Origin: Pedobacter faecalis
GTDB taxonomy: Bacteria; Bacteroidota; Bacteroidia; Sphingobacteriales; Sphingobacteriaceae
Direction of reading: 5' to 3'
Assembly: GCF_030182585.1 (NCBI RefSeq)
Contig: NZ_JARXOW010000001.1
Coordinates: forward strand, 2,914,001-2,978,000
DNA: 64,000 bases
The notes under the pieces were generated by a model that was not told the DNA's origin, made no database searches, and saw only the letters and a program-made list of their open reading frames with translations. Below, piece after piece: positions 18,937-26,485 of the stretch. A program made the position numbers and the translations under genes. Every line of letters starts with the position of its first letter. Position 1 is the first letter of the stretch.

Positions 18937-19467
18937 ATGAAAACAATCCTAATTCCAACCGATTTTAGCACTGATTCTCTTCGACATGTTCCTGATCTTT
19001 GTTCAGGTAGGCAAGACGAAACAGTAGCAGTCTTGTTTGTGCACCTTTTTCGGTTATCTGATTCCATTAGCGAACTGCTGTTGCTCTCACGAAGATCACG
19101 GGAGTACGAGTACATAAGTGATGAGTTTTATACTGCCTGTGAAAAACTAAGAAAGCAAGTCCCTAACCTGGTTGATTTACGCATTGAGTTCTTTTACGGC
19201 AGTACGATAAGTGTGTTCAAAAATTTTATCGAGGCTAATGGCATTACGAATGTCCTACATCCTGATTTATGGGTTTGTGGCAAATTGAATAAATTCAGTG
19301 TGGAACCTGGGCAGCTTGTTACGCGTTGCGGCCTTCCTTTGCTGCGTACAGCAAAGCAGGTTGAGCGCTCGAATAAGGCGCTTATAGATAGCGATGAATA
19401 TACATCGCTATCGGGCTTGGCCGACCTACCGGAGAAATCAGCTGTTTATGAAGAGCAAATAGCCTAA
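18937..19467 (+). CDS. Degenerate universal stress protein-like protein
   Basis: Single-domain protein of 176 residues with the usual UspA opening MKTILIPTDFS. The in-frame GTG at 18898 would add 13 unrelated residues, so the ATG is preferred. The centre has a helix-strand pattern like UspA, but the ATP-binding G-2X-G-9X-G(S/T) signature is missing: the matching segment reads VCGKLNKFSVEPGQLV. An ATP-independent member or binding partner is therefore likely. It follows the two-component genes with direct-repeat boxes in between and precedes a bestrophin channel gene by 32 bases, probably in one transcript. Confidence 0.65.
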   Translation: MKTILIPTDFSTDSLRHVPDLCSGRQDETVAVLFVHLFRLSDSISELLLLSRRSREYEYISDEFYTACEKLRKQVPNLVDLRIEFFYGSTISVFKNFIEANGITNVLHPDLWVCGKLNKFSVEPGQLVTRCGLPLLRTAKQVERSNKALIDSDEYTSLSGLADLPEKSAVYEEQIA

Positions 19468-19499
19468 GCATTAAACACTCACAATAAAATTGCCTACTT

Positions 19500-20429
19500 A
19501 TGCTATTAAAAAAGAATATCCCGATTCAATATATCTTAGGGAAGGTCAAGAAAGAAGTTATTGGCGTGACCATCTATGTTGCGCTCATCACCTTTTTTTA
19601 TGAGAACTTCCACATGACGCGCATATCAATTCCTATTGCCGTTCCAACAATTCTAGGTACCGTCATATCGCTGCTACTAGCCTTTAAATCCAATCAGGCA
19701 TACGACCGATGGTGGGAAGCACGTACTATTTGGGGTGGCATTGTTAATGACAGCCGGACACTTGTGCGGCAATTACTCACTTTTGTGGATGGTGTTGGTG
19801 ATCAACAAGACGAAAAAGCCTTCTGTGAGCGGCTGGCAAAACGGCAGGTAGCTTGGTGCTGCGCATTAAGCCGTCATCTCCGAGGACAGGATTCTCTACC
19901 TGGCTTGGAGCGCTTAGTCTCAAACGACGACATACAGTCATTAAAGCGTTATACAAACGTTCCGGTTGGCCTTCTGGAGTTGCAGGGAAGCGATATACGC
20001 CATGCATTAAAGCTGGGGTGGATAAACAGTTATCAGCAGGTACATATCGATAAGACACTCACAGCATTTTCTAATCAGATGGGGGGATGCGAAAGGATCA
20101 AGAATACGGTATTTCCTGTAACATATAGTATGTATATTCATTTCTCTCTCATACTCTTTGTAATGCTTTTGCCCTTTGGTCTAATTGAATTTTTTGGATT
20201 TGCCACGCTACCGCTTGTTATTGCCATTGCTTCTTCTTTCTTCCTTATCGAAAAAATGGCTATCCATCTGCAGGATCCGTTTGAAAACAAACCAACAGAT
20301 ACGCCAACAACGACCATATGTCAGACAATAGAGCGCGACTTGAAGCAAATGCTTAAGGAAAGCTATCGTCAGGATGAGAAATTGTCGGGCACGATGCATA
20401 AAACAGCGAAAATGTATTACATACTCTAG
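19500..20429 (+). CDS. Bestrophin-family anion channel
   Basis: Membrane protein of 309 residues of the bestrophin/RFP-TM (YneE) family, pentameric ion channels. Family marks are the N-terminal helix region with PTILGTVISLLLAFKSNQAYDRWWEAR (broken here only for reference: key words LAFKSN, YDRWWEAR) and the later IHFSLILFVMLLPFGLIE helices. Hydrophobic segments lie at about residues 20-60 and 205-250. It follows the stress-protein gene closely, and both probably belong to the regulon of the upstream two-component system. Ion selectivity in bacteria of this family varies, so chloride is not assumed. Confidence 0.88.
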   Translation: MLLKKNIPIQYILGKVKKEVIGVTIYVALITFFYENFHMTRISIPIAVPTILGTVISLLLAFKSNQAYDRWWEARTIWGGIVNDSRTLVRQLLTFVDGVGDQQDEKAFCERLAKRQVAWCCALSRHLRGQDSLPGLERLVSNDDIQSLKRYTNVPVGLLELQGSDIRHALKLGWINSYQQVHIDKTLTAFSNQMGGCERIKNTVFPVTYSMYIHFSLILFVMLLPFGLIEFFGFATLPLVIAIASSFFLIEKMAIHLQDPFENKPTDTPTTTICQTIERDLKQMLKESYRQDEKLSGTMHKTAKMYYIL

Positions 20430-20524
20430 GCTAAATTCTGGGGAATGGCAACACTGATGGTGCGCCACAACTTCTGCCTGTCCGTAATCAGAAGGTCAAA
20501 ACTGGCGTGACCTCCGTTGCCTGT

Positions 20525-20555
20525 TTTGATGCTATCCTGCCTTGCAGTATCTTTG
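20525..20555 (+). promoter_or_regulatory. Bacteroidota-type promoter of the bacilliredoxin gene
   Basis: TTTG (20525-20528), 19 bases, then TATCTTTG (20548-20555): both elements match the consensus exactly at standard spacing. The predicted start is near 20562, 11 bases before the ATG at 20573, which also rules out the longer in-frame reading from 20507. Confidence 0.65.
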
Positions 20556-20572
20556 CCATAAAAACTGAAGAT

Positions 20573-20983
20573 ATGTATCCTGAATATTTAGTAGAACCCA
20601 TGCGTGCAGAACTTACAAATGTAGGTTTTGAGGAATTGAAGACACCAGAGCAGGTAGATCAGGCAATAACTACCCCCGGTACCGTATTTGTAGTAGTCAA
20701 CTCTGTATGCGGTTGCGCAGCCGCAAATGCACGGCCCGCTGCCAAGGTAGCTGCGGCGAATGCCAAACACCCCGATCGTTTGGTAACTGTATTTGCGGGA
20801 ATGGAAAAAGATGCAGTAGATCGTGCCAGAGGTTATATGGTTCCCTTTCCGCCGTCATCGCCCTCAATGGCGTTGTTTAAAGATGGAAAGCTAGTCCATA
20901 TGATTGAACGTCATCAGATTGAAGGCCGTCCCGCGCAGATGATTGCCGATAGCCTTATCGGAGCTTTTGAACAGTACTGCTAG
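20573..20983 (+). CDS. BrxA/BrxB-type bacilliredoxin (YphP/YqiW family)
   Basis: Small thioredoxin-fold protein of 136 residues. The CGC motif in NSVCGCAAANARPA (about residues 43-56) is the active site of this family, which in Firmicutes removes bacillithiol from oxidised protein thiols. The start MYPEYLVEPM is the family's usual beginning. It has its own promoter and terminator and so forms a single-gene unit. Many Bacteroidota make bacillithiol, so a de-bacillithiolation role is reasonable but not shown here. Confidence 0.9.
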   Translation: MYPEYLVEPMRAELTNVGFEELKTPEQVDQAITTPGTVFVVVNSVCGCAAANARPAAKVAAANAKHPDRLVTVFAGMEKDAVDRARGYMVPFPPSSPSMALFKDGKLVHMIERHQIEGRPAQMIADSLIGAFEQYC

Positions 20984-21005
20984 TAGACAGGCTATGATAA
21001 TTTTG

Positions 21006-21037
21006 AGTCCTCCTTTTCGAAAAAAGGAGGACTTTTT
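21006..21037 (+). terminator. Rho-independent terminator after the bacilliredoxin gene
   Basis: AGTCCTCCTTTT (21006-21017) pairs perfectly with AAAAGGAGGACT (21022-21033) around a 4-base loop CGAA, followed by TTTT. It lies 22 bases after the stop. In the minus direction the tail is not U-rich. Confidence 0.92.
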
Positions 21038-21063
21038 AGGTTCCAGCACCTAGAAGTCAGTGA

Positions 21064-22386
21064 TTAGCGTGATGCTACCCGCCAAATAGTGCTGCTCACA
21101 TCGTCAGCAACGAGCAAAGAACCATCCTTCATCATGGCGATGCCCACAGGACGGCCATAAACATCACCCCCCTGAGCGTCCGCAATAAAGCCTGTTAAAA
21201 AATCCTCCATAGGGCCTAGCGGCCTGCCATTTTTGAATGGAACGAACGTAACTTTGTATCCAGATAATTCCGATCGGTTCCAAGAGCCATGCTGCCCTAT
21301 AAAGGCGCCATCGCGATATCTGGAGGGAAACTTGTTTCCTTTATAAAAATGAAGGCCAAGTGACGCGGTATGCGATCCAACCGCAAGATCCGGTACCAGG
21401 CTCTTAGCCACCATCTCAGGATGCCGGCCTTTCCATCTTGGATCTTCATGTTTGCCAAAATAAGCGTAGGGCCAACCATAAAACCCTCCTCTCTTTACAC
21501 TTGTGATGTAATCCGGTACCAGGTCATCGCCAAGGCCGTCCCGTTCATTCACTGCGGTCCATAGTGTTGATGTTCCTGGTGCCCAATCCATACCTACCGG
21601 ATTTCTTAGTCCGCCTGCATAAATTACCTCGCCTGTGCCGTCCGGATTAACCTCTAATATTACCGCGCGTCGCTTCTCGTGCTCCATCCCGTTTTCACCT
21701 ACATTGCTGCCCGAACCGACGGAAATATAGATTTTACTGTTGTTGGAATTGGCAACAATATTACGCGTCCAGTGATTGTTATATCCACCGGCAGGAAGCC
21801 CAAGAACTTTCGTTCCTTTAGTATTGATATGCGTATCGCCCTGTTTATACGGATAACGATATAGGCCATCTGTATTGGCCACATAGAAAAAATTGTCTAT
21901 AATAAGCATCCCGTAGGGTTGATTTAAGCCTGTAATGAAATTTGTTTTCAACTCCGGAATGCCGTCCTGGTTAGTGTCCCTCAGCAAAACAATGGTGTTT
22001 GCACTTTCTCCGGCAACCTCTGCTTTTGCTTTACCACTTATTGCATTGGCTACCTTTTCTTTTACCGACCTTTCTGAGTTGGATAAAGCAACGAATACAT
22101 CGCCGTTTGAAGCAACATAAATGTTTCTCGGGCTTTTCAGACCGGTAGCAAAAGCGCTTACCCTGAAGCCCGCAGGCGCCGCGGGTGTTTTGTCGGATGG
22201 CCAGCCTATTACTTTGCTGAACTTAGTTTTAGAAGCCGTGGTGTCAGGTTTAGGAAGTGACAAGTTCGAAGTCAACGTCCCCGCAGTATCAGAAGCGGCA
22301 CTGTCACCCTGTTGTTCTTTGCCCTTTTCAGTATTGCAAGCGACCATGAGCAAAGTCGCCGCACTAAAAACCATTATTTTATTCAT
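21064..22386 (-). CDS. PQQ-type glucose/sorbosone dehydrogenase-like lipoprotein
   Basis: Exported beta-propeller protein of 440 residues. The lipobox LLMVAC (Cys about residue 17) anchors it to a membrane. From about residue 70 the propeller blades show NIYVASNGDVFVAL, IIDNFFYVANTDGLYRYPY, HWTRNIV, ISVGSGSNVGE and the RNPVGMDW segment, as in soluble glucose and L-sorbosone dehydrogenases. The substrate is unknown, and PQQ dependence is inferred from the family only. Its start codon overlaps the stop of the esterase gene upstream (ATGA), so the two are translated together. Confidence 0.85.
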   Translation of the reverse strand: MNKIMVFSAATLLMVACNTEKGKEQQGDSAASDTAGTLTSNLSLPKPDTTASKTKFSKVIGWPSDKTPAAPAGFRVSAFATGLKSPRNIYVASNGDVFVALSNSERSVKEKVANAISGKAKAEVAGESANTIVLLRDTNQDGIPELKTNFITGLNQPYGMLIIDNFFYVANTDGLYRYPYKQGDTHINTKGTKVLGLPAGGYNNHWTRNIVANSNNSKIYISVGSGSNVGENGMEHEKRRAVILEVNPDGTGEVIYAGGLRNPVGMDWAPGTSTLWTAVNERDGLGDDLVPDYITSVKRGGFYGWPYAYFGKHEDPRWKGRHPEMVAKSLVPDLAVGSHTASLGLHFYKGNKFPSRYRDGAFIGQHGSWNRSELSGYKVTFVPFKNGRPLGPMEDFLTGFIADAQGGDVYGRPVGIAMMKDGSLLVADDVSSTIWRVASR

Positions 22387-23081
22387 AACACATTTTTAAG
22401 TTCTTTCCATACGTTTTCCGCCAGTATCTTTTGGCCTTCAGCGGTAGGATGGATACCATCCTGTTGGTTTAAGCGCGCAACGCCTCCCACGCCTTCAAGA
22501 AGGAAAGGGACATAGGTCATATTGTTTTTTGCGGCGATATCATTGAACATCTTTCTAAATTCGGACGTGTATTTTTCGCCCATGTTCGGTGGCATTTGCA
22601 TTCCCAGCATAACCAGCTTAACCTGCGGATACTTTTCTTTCACCTTATTTATTATAGCCTGTAGATTTGCTGCCGTTTCCCTGACGGGGATGCCGCGCAG
22701 ACCGTCGTTCGCACCAAGTTCCAGCACGAAGACGCTTATCGGTTGCTTAAGCAGCCAATCGATCCGGCTTTTGCCTGCGGCCGATGTTTCTCCGCTCAAA
22801 CCACCATTGATCACTTTGTATTTCAGATCAACGGAATCGATTTTCCGCTGTATCAGGGCCGGGTAGGCCTGCTTTGGATCTTCCAGCCCATATCCAGCGG
22901 TCAGACTAGTGCCGAAAAAGAGAACATTCTGTACTCCCGACGGCACTTCGGTGGCTATCACGGCCGCTTCGGATGGCCGTGCCTGGGATTGTCCATCCTC
23001 GGCGTTTTGTTTTTGCTCATTGCCACAACTGCTTAATGTCATAGTTATTGCTGCTATTATGAAAACTTGTTTCCGTAACAT
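22383..23081 (-). CDS. TesA-like SGNH arylesterase/lysophospholipase, lipoprotein
   Basis: GDSL/SGNH hydrolase of 232 residues with a lipobox (TLSSC, about residue 19). Block I reads FFGTSLTAGYG (nucleophile Ser), block II NGGLSGET (Gly), block III ELGANDGL (Asn) and block V DGIHPTAEG (Asp and His), so the catalytic set is complete. Relatives are E. coli TesA and arylesterases acting on lysophospholipids or acyl esters in the periplasm. The stop overlaps the next gene by 4 bases. It diverges from a YbbA/YbbP-like ABC pair, the same neighbour order as tesA-ybbAP in E. coli. Confidence 0.92.
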   Translation of the reverse strand: MLRKQVFIIAAITMTLSSCGNEQKQNAEDGQSQARPSEAAVIATEVPSGVQNVLFFGTSLTAGYGLEDPKQAYPALIQRKIDSVDLKYKVINGGLSGETSAAGKSRIDWLLKQPISVFVLELGANDGLRGIPVRETAANLQAIINKVKEKYPQVKLVMLGMQMPPNMGEKYTSEFRKMFNDIAAKNNMTYVPFLLEGVGGVARLNQQDGIHPTAEGQKILAENVWKELKNVL

Positions 23082-23171
23082 ATCTGTAAAATATAAATCT
23101 AAACTACCGCTTACTTGTTTAACCTCATATATTTAAACAGTAAGCTTCCGGTTAAGTTTAAAACTTTTTTC

Positions 23172-23864
23172 ATGTCCGACCAGTTCATTCTAGACGTTAA
23201 CAATATAAGTAAGAGATATACAAGCGCAGGCAAAGCGCTCACCGTTTTAAGTGATGTATCATTTCAGATTGAAAGGGGTACTACAGTGGCTATTACAGGC
23301 CCCTCTGGTAGTGGCAAAACGACCTTATTAGGTCTGTGTGCGGGGCTGGACAGGGCGAGCTCTGGAAGCGTAACCCTAAATGGCATTTTGCTTGATGGTC
23401 TTAGCGAAGACCAACGCGCCACATTACGAAATCAATACGTTGGTTTCATCTTTCAAAATTTTCAGCTTATGCCTACGCTAACTGCTTTAGAAAACGTAAT
23501 GGTGCCTATGGAATTGCGCCGACAAAAGAATATCAGGACACGTGCAATGGAATTGCTGGGCAAAGTAGGTCTCTCCGATCGTTCCCATCACTACCCCGTA
23601 CAATTGTCGGGCGGCGAGCAGCAACGTGTGTCACTTGCGAGGGCTTTTTCAAACAAACCCGCTTTACTGTTTGCCGACGAGCCGACGGGTAATCTTGACG
23701 GGGAGACCGGGGCCAGGATAGAAGATATGCTTTTTGACCTTAATCGTGAGGCCGGAACAACATTGGTTATCGTGACGCATGACCTTGAACTTGCGGCTAA
23801 GACTTCCAGAATTATAAAGATGAAAAGCGGAACCATCCAATCAGATGTGTATGCCGGCCGATAG
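23172..23864 (+). CDS. ABC transporter ATP-binding protein, YbbA/LolD-like
   Basis: ATPase of 230 residues for an MacB/FtsX-type exporter. Walker A is GPSGSGKTT, the Q-loop region FIFQNFQLMP, the signature LSGGEQQR, Walker B LLFADEPTG and the switch His VTHD. The ATG at 23172 (MSDQFIL) is preferred; a TTG at 23115 would add 19 residues. The end overlaps the permease gene by 20 bases. With TesA divergent upstream, the closest named relative is YbbA. Confidence 0.94.
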   Translation: MSDQFILDVNNISKRYTSAGKALTVLSDVSFQIERGTTVAITGPSGSGKTTLLGLCAGLDRASSGSVTLNGILLDGLSEDQRATLRNQYVGFIFQNFQLMPTLTALENVMVPMELRRQKNIRTRAMELLGKVGLSDRSHHYPVQLSGGEQQRVSLARAFSNKPALLFADEPTGNLDGETGARIEDMLFDLNREAGTTLVIVTHDLELAAKTSRIIKMKSGTIQSDVYAGR

Positions 23865-26400
23865 AATCATAAAGCGGCAATCGGCTGGGATAGCCTGGCT
23901 AATGACGATGGCCTGGCGTGACAGTCGCCGTAACCGGTCGCGTCTCCTTCTTTTCGTGGCTGCAATTGTACTTGGTATCGCAGCGCTTGTGGCAGTCTAC
24001 TCCTTCAGGGACAACCTTACCAAAGATATTGAGCGCCAAGCCCTGGAACTTACCGGTGCCGATCTGGTGCTGGATGGGAATGCAGCACCGGGAAAGGGAA
24101 CAAAGGCACTCATGGATACGCTCGGTTCAGATCGTTCTTTCGAACGCAGCTTTGCATCCATGGTGTATTTTATCAAAGATGGCGGTAGTCGCCTGGTTCA
24201 GATTCGCGCCCTGGAAGGCAAGTACCCATATTACGGGGCTATCGAAACGATACCCGCACATGCGGCGGCAGACTTTCAGGATTCAACAAAAAGCGCTTTG
24301 GTGGATAAAACGCTGATGCTTCAGTATAATGCTGTTGTTGGAGATTCCATAAAGGTCGGTGCACTAAACTTTGTGATCAAGGGAGCCCTCGAGAAAGTTC
24401 CGGGACAGACGGGCGTGTCTTCAACAGTAGCACCTGTAGTTTATATACCCCTTCGGTTTTTACAGGCCACCGGGCTTACTGAAATTGGAAGTCGCATTAC
24501 CTACAAATACTACATAAAACTCGACAACCCGGAGGAAGCCGAACAACTCGTTAAGGAGCTTAAGCCAGATCTGGATAAATACGGCCTGGATGCTGAAACG
24601 GTAGCTTCAAGAAAAGCAGAGACTGGGCGTTCCTTCAAGGATGTGAACCGCTTCATGGCCTTGTCCGGATTCGTAGCCCTTTTGTTAGGTTGTATCGGCG
24701 TTGGAAGTGCAGTACATGTCTACATCCGCGAGAAGCTGGGTGCGATTGCTACCTTACGGTGTATGGGCGTGAAGTCTTCAGAGGCATTTCAGATATTTTT
24801 GATACAAATTGGCTTTATAGGAGTTCTCAGTGCGGCAATCGGATGTTTACTTGGTACTCTTTTGCAGTTTATACTCCCGGCAGTCTTGAAGGATTTTCTG
24901 CCGGTGGAACTACATATGCAGTTGAGCTGGCCGGCGATCTGGCAGGGTCTGCTTTTAGGTACCATGGTTTCTATACTTTTTGCTTTGCCGTCACTACTTG
25001 CGGTGCGTCATATATCCCCGTTGAACGCAATCCGGATGTCTTATGAACGCAAGTCTCCCAGGGCAGATCCGTTCGTTTGGCTGGTTTACGTTGTTATTTT
25101 GGGCTTTATTTTCTGGTTCACCTACCTGCAGATGGGTGGTTGGCTGGAGGCGGTTATTTTTACATTCGGAATATCCCTGGCCTTTTTGCTTTTGTATACG
25201 TTATCCAAACTGTTAATGTGGCTGTTGCGTAAGTTATTGCCTCAAAGTTTTAGCTATCTGTGGCGGCAGGGATTTGCAAATCTATATCGCCCAGGGAATC
25301 AAACTATGGTGTTAACGGTGTCAATCGGATTATCTGCAGCATTTATTGGTCTGTTGTTTTTGGTTCAGGCTATTTTGATAAAGCGAGTAACAGTCGCGGC
25401 TGGCGATAGTCAGCCTAACATGGTATTGTTTGACATTCAGAGCGAACAGAAAGAGCCTGTGGCCCAACTTACCCGGACCCATAGGTTGCCCTTGATGAAT
25501 CAGGTACCAATAGTTACCCTCAGAATCGATGAAATTAATGGAAAAACCGCGGCCGATTTGTCCGTCTCAGATAGTTTGCCTGACAAAAAGCCTGGAGGTC
25601 GAGAGCCTTCGGAGCGCGCCTTCAGTAGTGAACTGCGCGTGACGTTTCAGTCGAAGCTAACGGAAGCTGAACGCATCACTAAAGGCGTTTGGGCCGGTGT
25701 TGCCGACAGCATACCGCGGGTCTCTTTTGAACAAAACTATGCAAGACGCATACAGGTCGATGTTGGTGACACAGTCGTATTTAATGTACAAGGTGTGCTC
25801 GTGCGGACGATCGTGGGAAGTCTTCGGGAGGTAAACTGGGCCAGGATGCAAACTAACTTTCGCGTCGTATTTCCACAGGGGGTACTTGAAGATGCCCCTC
25901 AATTTCATGTACTGATGACGCGTGTACCCACTAGCGAACGCTCGGCAGCATACCAGGCTGCTGTTGTTCGGGCTTTCCCGAACGTCTCCGTTATCGATCT
26001 TAAGCTAATTCTGCAGGTACTTGATGATTTGCTTTCGAAGATCAGCTTTGTGATAAGATTTATGGCAGGTTTTAGCATGGCAACTGGTTGGATCGTGCTG
26101 ATATCTTCTGTATTAACAAGCAAAGCCCAGCGTACCAAGGAAAGCCTGTTGCTTCGGACGCTTGGAGCGAGCAGCAGACAAATCCTTGCTATAACGGCAG
26201 TAGAATATCTTTTCCTCGGTATCGTAGCCACCGGCGCAGGGATGTTTCTAGCGCTTTGCGGAAGCTGGGCGCTGGCTGTATATGTTTTCGACGCGGCATT
26301 TGAACCATCAGGTACAGTAATAGCGGCATTCTTTTTCATTATCACATCTATCGTCGTAATTACAGGCCTGGTCAGTAGCCGGGCCGCCTTGAAACGCTGA
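23845..26400 (+). CDS. FtsX-like ABC permease, YbbP type
   Basis: Inner-membrane permease of 851 residues. One helix near residues 28-50 precedes a MacB-like periplasmic domain (about 60-260), then two sets of FtsX helices (about 265-400 and 735-845) with extra helices around 410-520 and a second periplasmic domain (about 525-725). This ten-helix double layout matches YbbP rather than the four-helix MacB. The gene overlaps the ATPase by 20 bases. Its transported substrate is unknown; the link to a TesA-like esterase suggests a hydrophobic or lipid-derived compound. Confidence 0.9.
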   Translation: MCMPADRIIKRQSAGIAWLMTMAWRDSRRNRSRLLLFVAAIVLGIAALVAVYSFRDNLTKDIERQALELTGADLVLDGNAAPGKGTKALMDTLGSDRSFERSFASMVYFIKDGGSRLVQIRALEGKYPYYGAIETIPAHAAADFQDSTKSALVDKTLMLQYNAVVGDSIKVGALNFVIKGALEKVPGQTGVSSTVAPVVYIPLRFLQATGLTEIGSRITYKYYIKLDNPEEAEQLVKELKPDLDKYGLDAETVASRKAETGRSFKDVNRFMALSGFVALLLGCIGVGSAVHVYIREKLGAIATLRCMGVKSSEAFQIFLIQIGFIGVLSAAIGCLLGTLLQFILPAVLKDFLPVELHMQLSWPAIWQGLLLGTMVSILFALPSLLAVRHISPLNAIRMSYERKSPRADPFVWLVYVVILGFIFWFTYLQMGGWLEAVIFTFGISLAFLLLYTLSKLLMWLLRKLLPQSFSYLWRQGFANLYRPGNQTMVLTVSIGLSAAFIGLLFLVQAILIKRVTVAAGDSQPNMVLFDIQSEQKEPVAQLTRTHRLPLMNQVPIVTLRIDEINGKTAADLSVSDSLPDKKPGGREPSERAFSSELRVTFQSKLTEAERITKGVWAGVADSIPRVSFEQNYARRIQVDVGDTVVFNVQGVLVRTIVGSLREVNWARMQTNFRVVFPQGVLEDAPQFHVLMTRVPTSERSAAYQAAVVRAFPNVSVIDLKLILQVLDDLLSKISFVIRFMAGFSMATGWIVLISSVLTSKAQRTKESLLLRTLGASSRQILAITAVEYLFLGIVATGAGMFLALCGSWALAVYVFDAAFEPSGTVIAAFFFIITSIVVITGLVSSRAALKR

Positions 26401-26448
26401 TTTATTGGGAATAAATCGGAGTCAATGCCTTTAACACGGATAAAGTTC

Positions 26449-26485
26449 TTATTTTGCGGGTTATTGAACGCATTAATAACCCAAT
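26449..26485 (+). promoter_or_regulatory. -7-like element and start-proximal hairpin of the glutaminase-like gene
   Basis: TTATTTTG (26449-26456) is one base off TAnnTTTG. A perfect 8-bp inverted repeat GGGTTATT (26458-26465) / AATAACCC (26475-26482) follows and ends 3 bases before the ATG at 26486. It is either an operator over the transcription start or an RNA hairpin that limits ribosome access. Confidence 0.45.

Noticed and set aside
23115..23171. TTG start giving 19 extra residues to the YbbA-like ATPase
   Set aside because: The added residues do not match the family and the ATG at 23172 fits the usual N-terminus.
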